A stretch of 64,000 nt of DNA from NCBI RefSeq assembly GCF_000244875.1, contig NC_016791.1, positions 1,361,501 through 1,425,500 on the forward strand, in the 5' to 3' direction. This document shows, piece after piece, positions 62,437-64,000 of the stretch. Position 1 is the stretch's first letter, and the number at the start of each line of letters is the position of its first letter. The notes under the pieces are model-generated. The model was not told where the DNA came from. It saw nothing but the letters and a program-made list of their open reading frames with translations, and searched no databases. The position numbers were made by a program, and so were the translations under genes. This stretch comes from Clostridium sp. BNL1100 (GTDB lineage Bacteria; Bacillota; Clostridia; Acetivibrionales; DSM-1351).

Positions 62437-64000
62437 ATGGGGAATTTTGTACACCTGCATGTACATACTGAATATAGTCTTCTTGACGGAGCAAATAGAA
62501 TAAAAGACCTTATACAAAGGGTTAAAGAACTGGGCATGGACAGCGTAGCCATTACTGACCATGGAGTAATGTACGGAGTTGTAGAGTTTTATAAAGAAGC
62601 TGTAAAAAATGGAATTAAGCCTATACTTGGTTGTGAGGTATATACTGCAAAAAGGAATATGAAGGACAAGCAGCCGGGAATTGACTCTAATTATGGCCAT
62701 CTTGTTTTACTTGCAAAAAATCAGATAGGGTACAAAAATCTTATGAAAATAGTCTCACTGGGGTTTACCGAAGGGTATTATTACAAGCCCCGAGTAGACT
62801 ATGAAACCTTGGAGAAATACTCAGAAGGAATTATAGCCCTGAGTGCATGTTTATCAGGGGATATTCCGTCTGCAATACTGAATAACGATTACGAAAAAGC
62901 TGTGGAACTATCTAATAATTTAAATCGCATATTTGGACAAGGGAATTTTTACCTTGAGCTTCAGCATAATGGAATAAGCGAGCAAAATCTGGTTAACCAG
63001 CAGCTTATTAAGATGTCAGGGGAATTGGGAATACCTTTGGTTGCCACAAATGATGCACACTATCTCACAAAGGAAAATGCCAAATCTCATGAGATTCTAT
63101 TATGTATTCAAACAGGCAAAACAATTAACGATGATAACAGAATGCGGTTTAACACGGATGAGGTTTATGTAAAATCACCGGAGGAAATGTATGAGAACTT
63201 TAAAAATGTTAAGCAGGCTCTTGAAAATACGGTAAAAATTGCCGAAATGTGTAACGTTGAGCTGGAATTCGGAAAGCTGCACTTGCCAAGCTTTGACGTA
63301 GAGGATGGTTACACTCCTTATGAATATTTGAGAGAGCAGTGTTATAAAGGACTCAAATCAAGGTATGGCGAGAATTGTTCGGAAGAAATAATTCACAGAC
63401 TTGAATATGAGCTTTCAGTTATATCGCAGATGGGCTATGTAGACTACTTTCTCATTGTATGGGATTTTATAAGATATGCAAGAGATCAGGGTATAATGGT
63501 AGGACCGGGAAGAGGTTCCGCAGCAGGAAGTATAGTATCTTATGCCCTTGGAATAACCAGTATTGACCCTCTCAAGTATAACCTTTTGTTTGAAAGGTTT
63601 TTAAATCCTGAGAGAATCAGCATGCCTGATATAGATATTGACTTCTGTTACGAGCGCAGACAGGAAGTAATTGATTATGTAATCGGAAAGTATGGAAAGG
63701 ACAGGGTTTCTCAAATAATTACCTTTGGAACCATGGCTGCAAGGGCGGTTATAAGAGATGTTGGGAGAGCGTTGGATATTCCTTACGGGGACGTTGATGC
63801 TATAGCAAAAATGATACCGTTTCAAATTGGTATGAATATAGATAAGGCATTAGAGCTGAATCAGGAACTGAAAAAAAGGTATGAAACCGACGAGGAGACT
63901 CAGTTGCTTATTGACACAGCAAGAACCCTTGAAGGTCTTCCACGTCATGCATCCACACATGCTGCCGGAGTTGTTATTTCAAAGGAACCAATAGTAGAAT
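62437..64000 (+). CDS. dnaE: DNA polymerase III subunit alpha (partial, runs off the window)
   Basis: ATG 62437 follows TTGGAGAG. The visible 521 residues cover the PHP domain (HLHVHTEYSLLDGA near the start, AITDHGVMYG and KPILGCEVY) and much of the polymerase domain, including GRGSAAGSIVSYALGIT and the catalytic PDIDIDF. Next is GLPRHASTHAAGVVIS at the window end. DnaE is the replicative polymerase (or one of two in low-GC Firmicutes, with PolC). The 3' end is beyond 64000. Confidence 0.97.
   Translation, partial: MGNFVHLHVHTEYSLLDGANRIKDLIQRVKELGMDSVAITDHGVMYGVVEFYKEAVKNGIKPILGCEVYTAKRNMKDKQPGIDSNYGHLVLLAKNQIGYKNLMKIVSLGFTEGYYYKPRVDYETLEKYSEGIIALSACLSGDIPSAILNNDYEKAVELSNNLNRIFGQGNFYLELQHNGISEQNLVNQQLIKMSGELGIPLVATNDAHYLTKENAKSHEILLCIQTGKTINDDNRMRFNTDEVYVKSPEEMYENFKNVKQALENTVKIAEMCNVELEFGKLHLPSFDVEDGYTPYEYLREQCYKGLKSRYGENCSEEIIHRLEYELSVISQMGYVDYFLIVWDFIRYARDQGIMVGPGRGSAAGSIVSYALGITSIDPLKYNLLFERFLNPERISMPDIDIDFCYERRQEVIDYVIGKYGKDRVSQIITFGTMAARAVIRDVGRALDIPYGDVDAIAKMIPFQIGMNIDKALELNQELKKRYETDEETQLLIDTARTLEGLPRHASTHAAGVVISKEPIVE

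Overview
The window fits a mesophilic, anaerobic, spore-forming, AT-rich Firmicute close to Ruminiclostridium/Clostridium group III (cellulolytic clostridia). The basis is an alpha/beta-type SASP, a hybrid cluster protein with a divergent Crp/Fnr regulator, a GH94 cellobiose phosphorylase under a LacI-type regulator, a Phe T-box leader before pheST, Firmicute-type SecA, and consensus TTGACA-17-TATAAT promoters. Species assignment is inference.

Layout. (1) 1-8447 is the right end of a prophage or integrative element. It holds the end of a tail-fibre gene, a small ORF with a non-canonical start, a lysis cassette (N-terminally anchored coiled-coil protein, NlpC/P60 endolysin, holin-like peptide), two reverse-strand cargo genes (DUF2971 and a large P-loop ATPase) that look like a defence module, two small reverse-strand ORFs, and a large serine recombinase whose last codons lie inside the 3' end of a tRNA-Leu(UAG). 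The element therefore appears integrated at that tRNA. (2) 8706-13950 is an unusual four-gene operon: a very acidic protein with a Cys/His tail, a 466-aa protein of unknown family, an 872-aa dynamin-like GTPase, and a membrane-anchored protein. It is the best candidate here for an undescribed system. (3) 13985-23286 carries an MFS transporter, a TM2/zinc-ribbon protein, an SPFH/zinc-ribbon protein, an HcpR-like regulator divergent from hcp, mscL, a secreted CAP-domain protein preceded by a GC-rich structured region, a ZIP transporter and an AraC regulator. (4) 23489-28393 carries a heterodimeric ABC exporter, aldose 1-epimerase and a 58-aa zinc-ribbon protein. (5) 28663-33137 has tRNA-His, a MutS2-like protein without an Smr domain, a roughly 280-nt candidate small RNA with its own promoter and terminator, tRNA-Lys and tRNA-Gln under a consensus promoter, and prfC.

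(6) 33385-39838 holds a TGS/uridine-kinase-like protein, a DRTGG protein, a SpoU-type RNA methyltransferase, and a LacI regulator followed by cellobiose phosphorylase, with near-identical GGGAACGTTCCC palindromes before both. (7) 39877-41961 is a reverse-strand run of a zinc-ribbon membrane protein, a coiled-coil protein and a small membrane protein. (8) 42048-64000 is core chromosome: T-box-controlled pheST, SASP, pgi, a hypothetical, folC, a TPR membrane protein, a patatin, the threonine-branch genes thrC / ACT protein / hom followed by an ECF S-component, a membrane-anchored protein with an internal duplication, YerC, a small membrane protein, secA, a Cys-rich protein, and the start of dnaE (cut by the window edge). 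No rRNA genes, CRISPR arrays or intact insertion sequences were seen.

Where several start codons were possible, starts were chosen by Shine-Dalgarno position. Functions rest on motif recognition by eye, with no database search.
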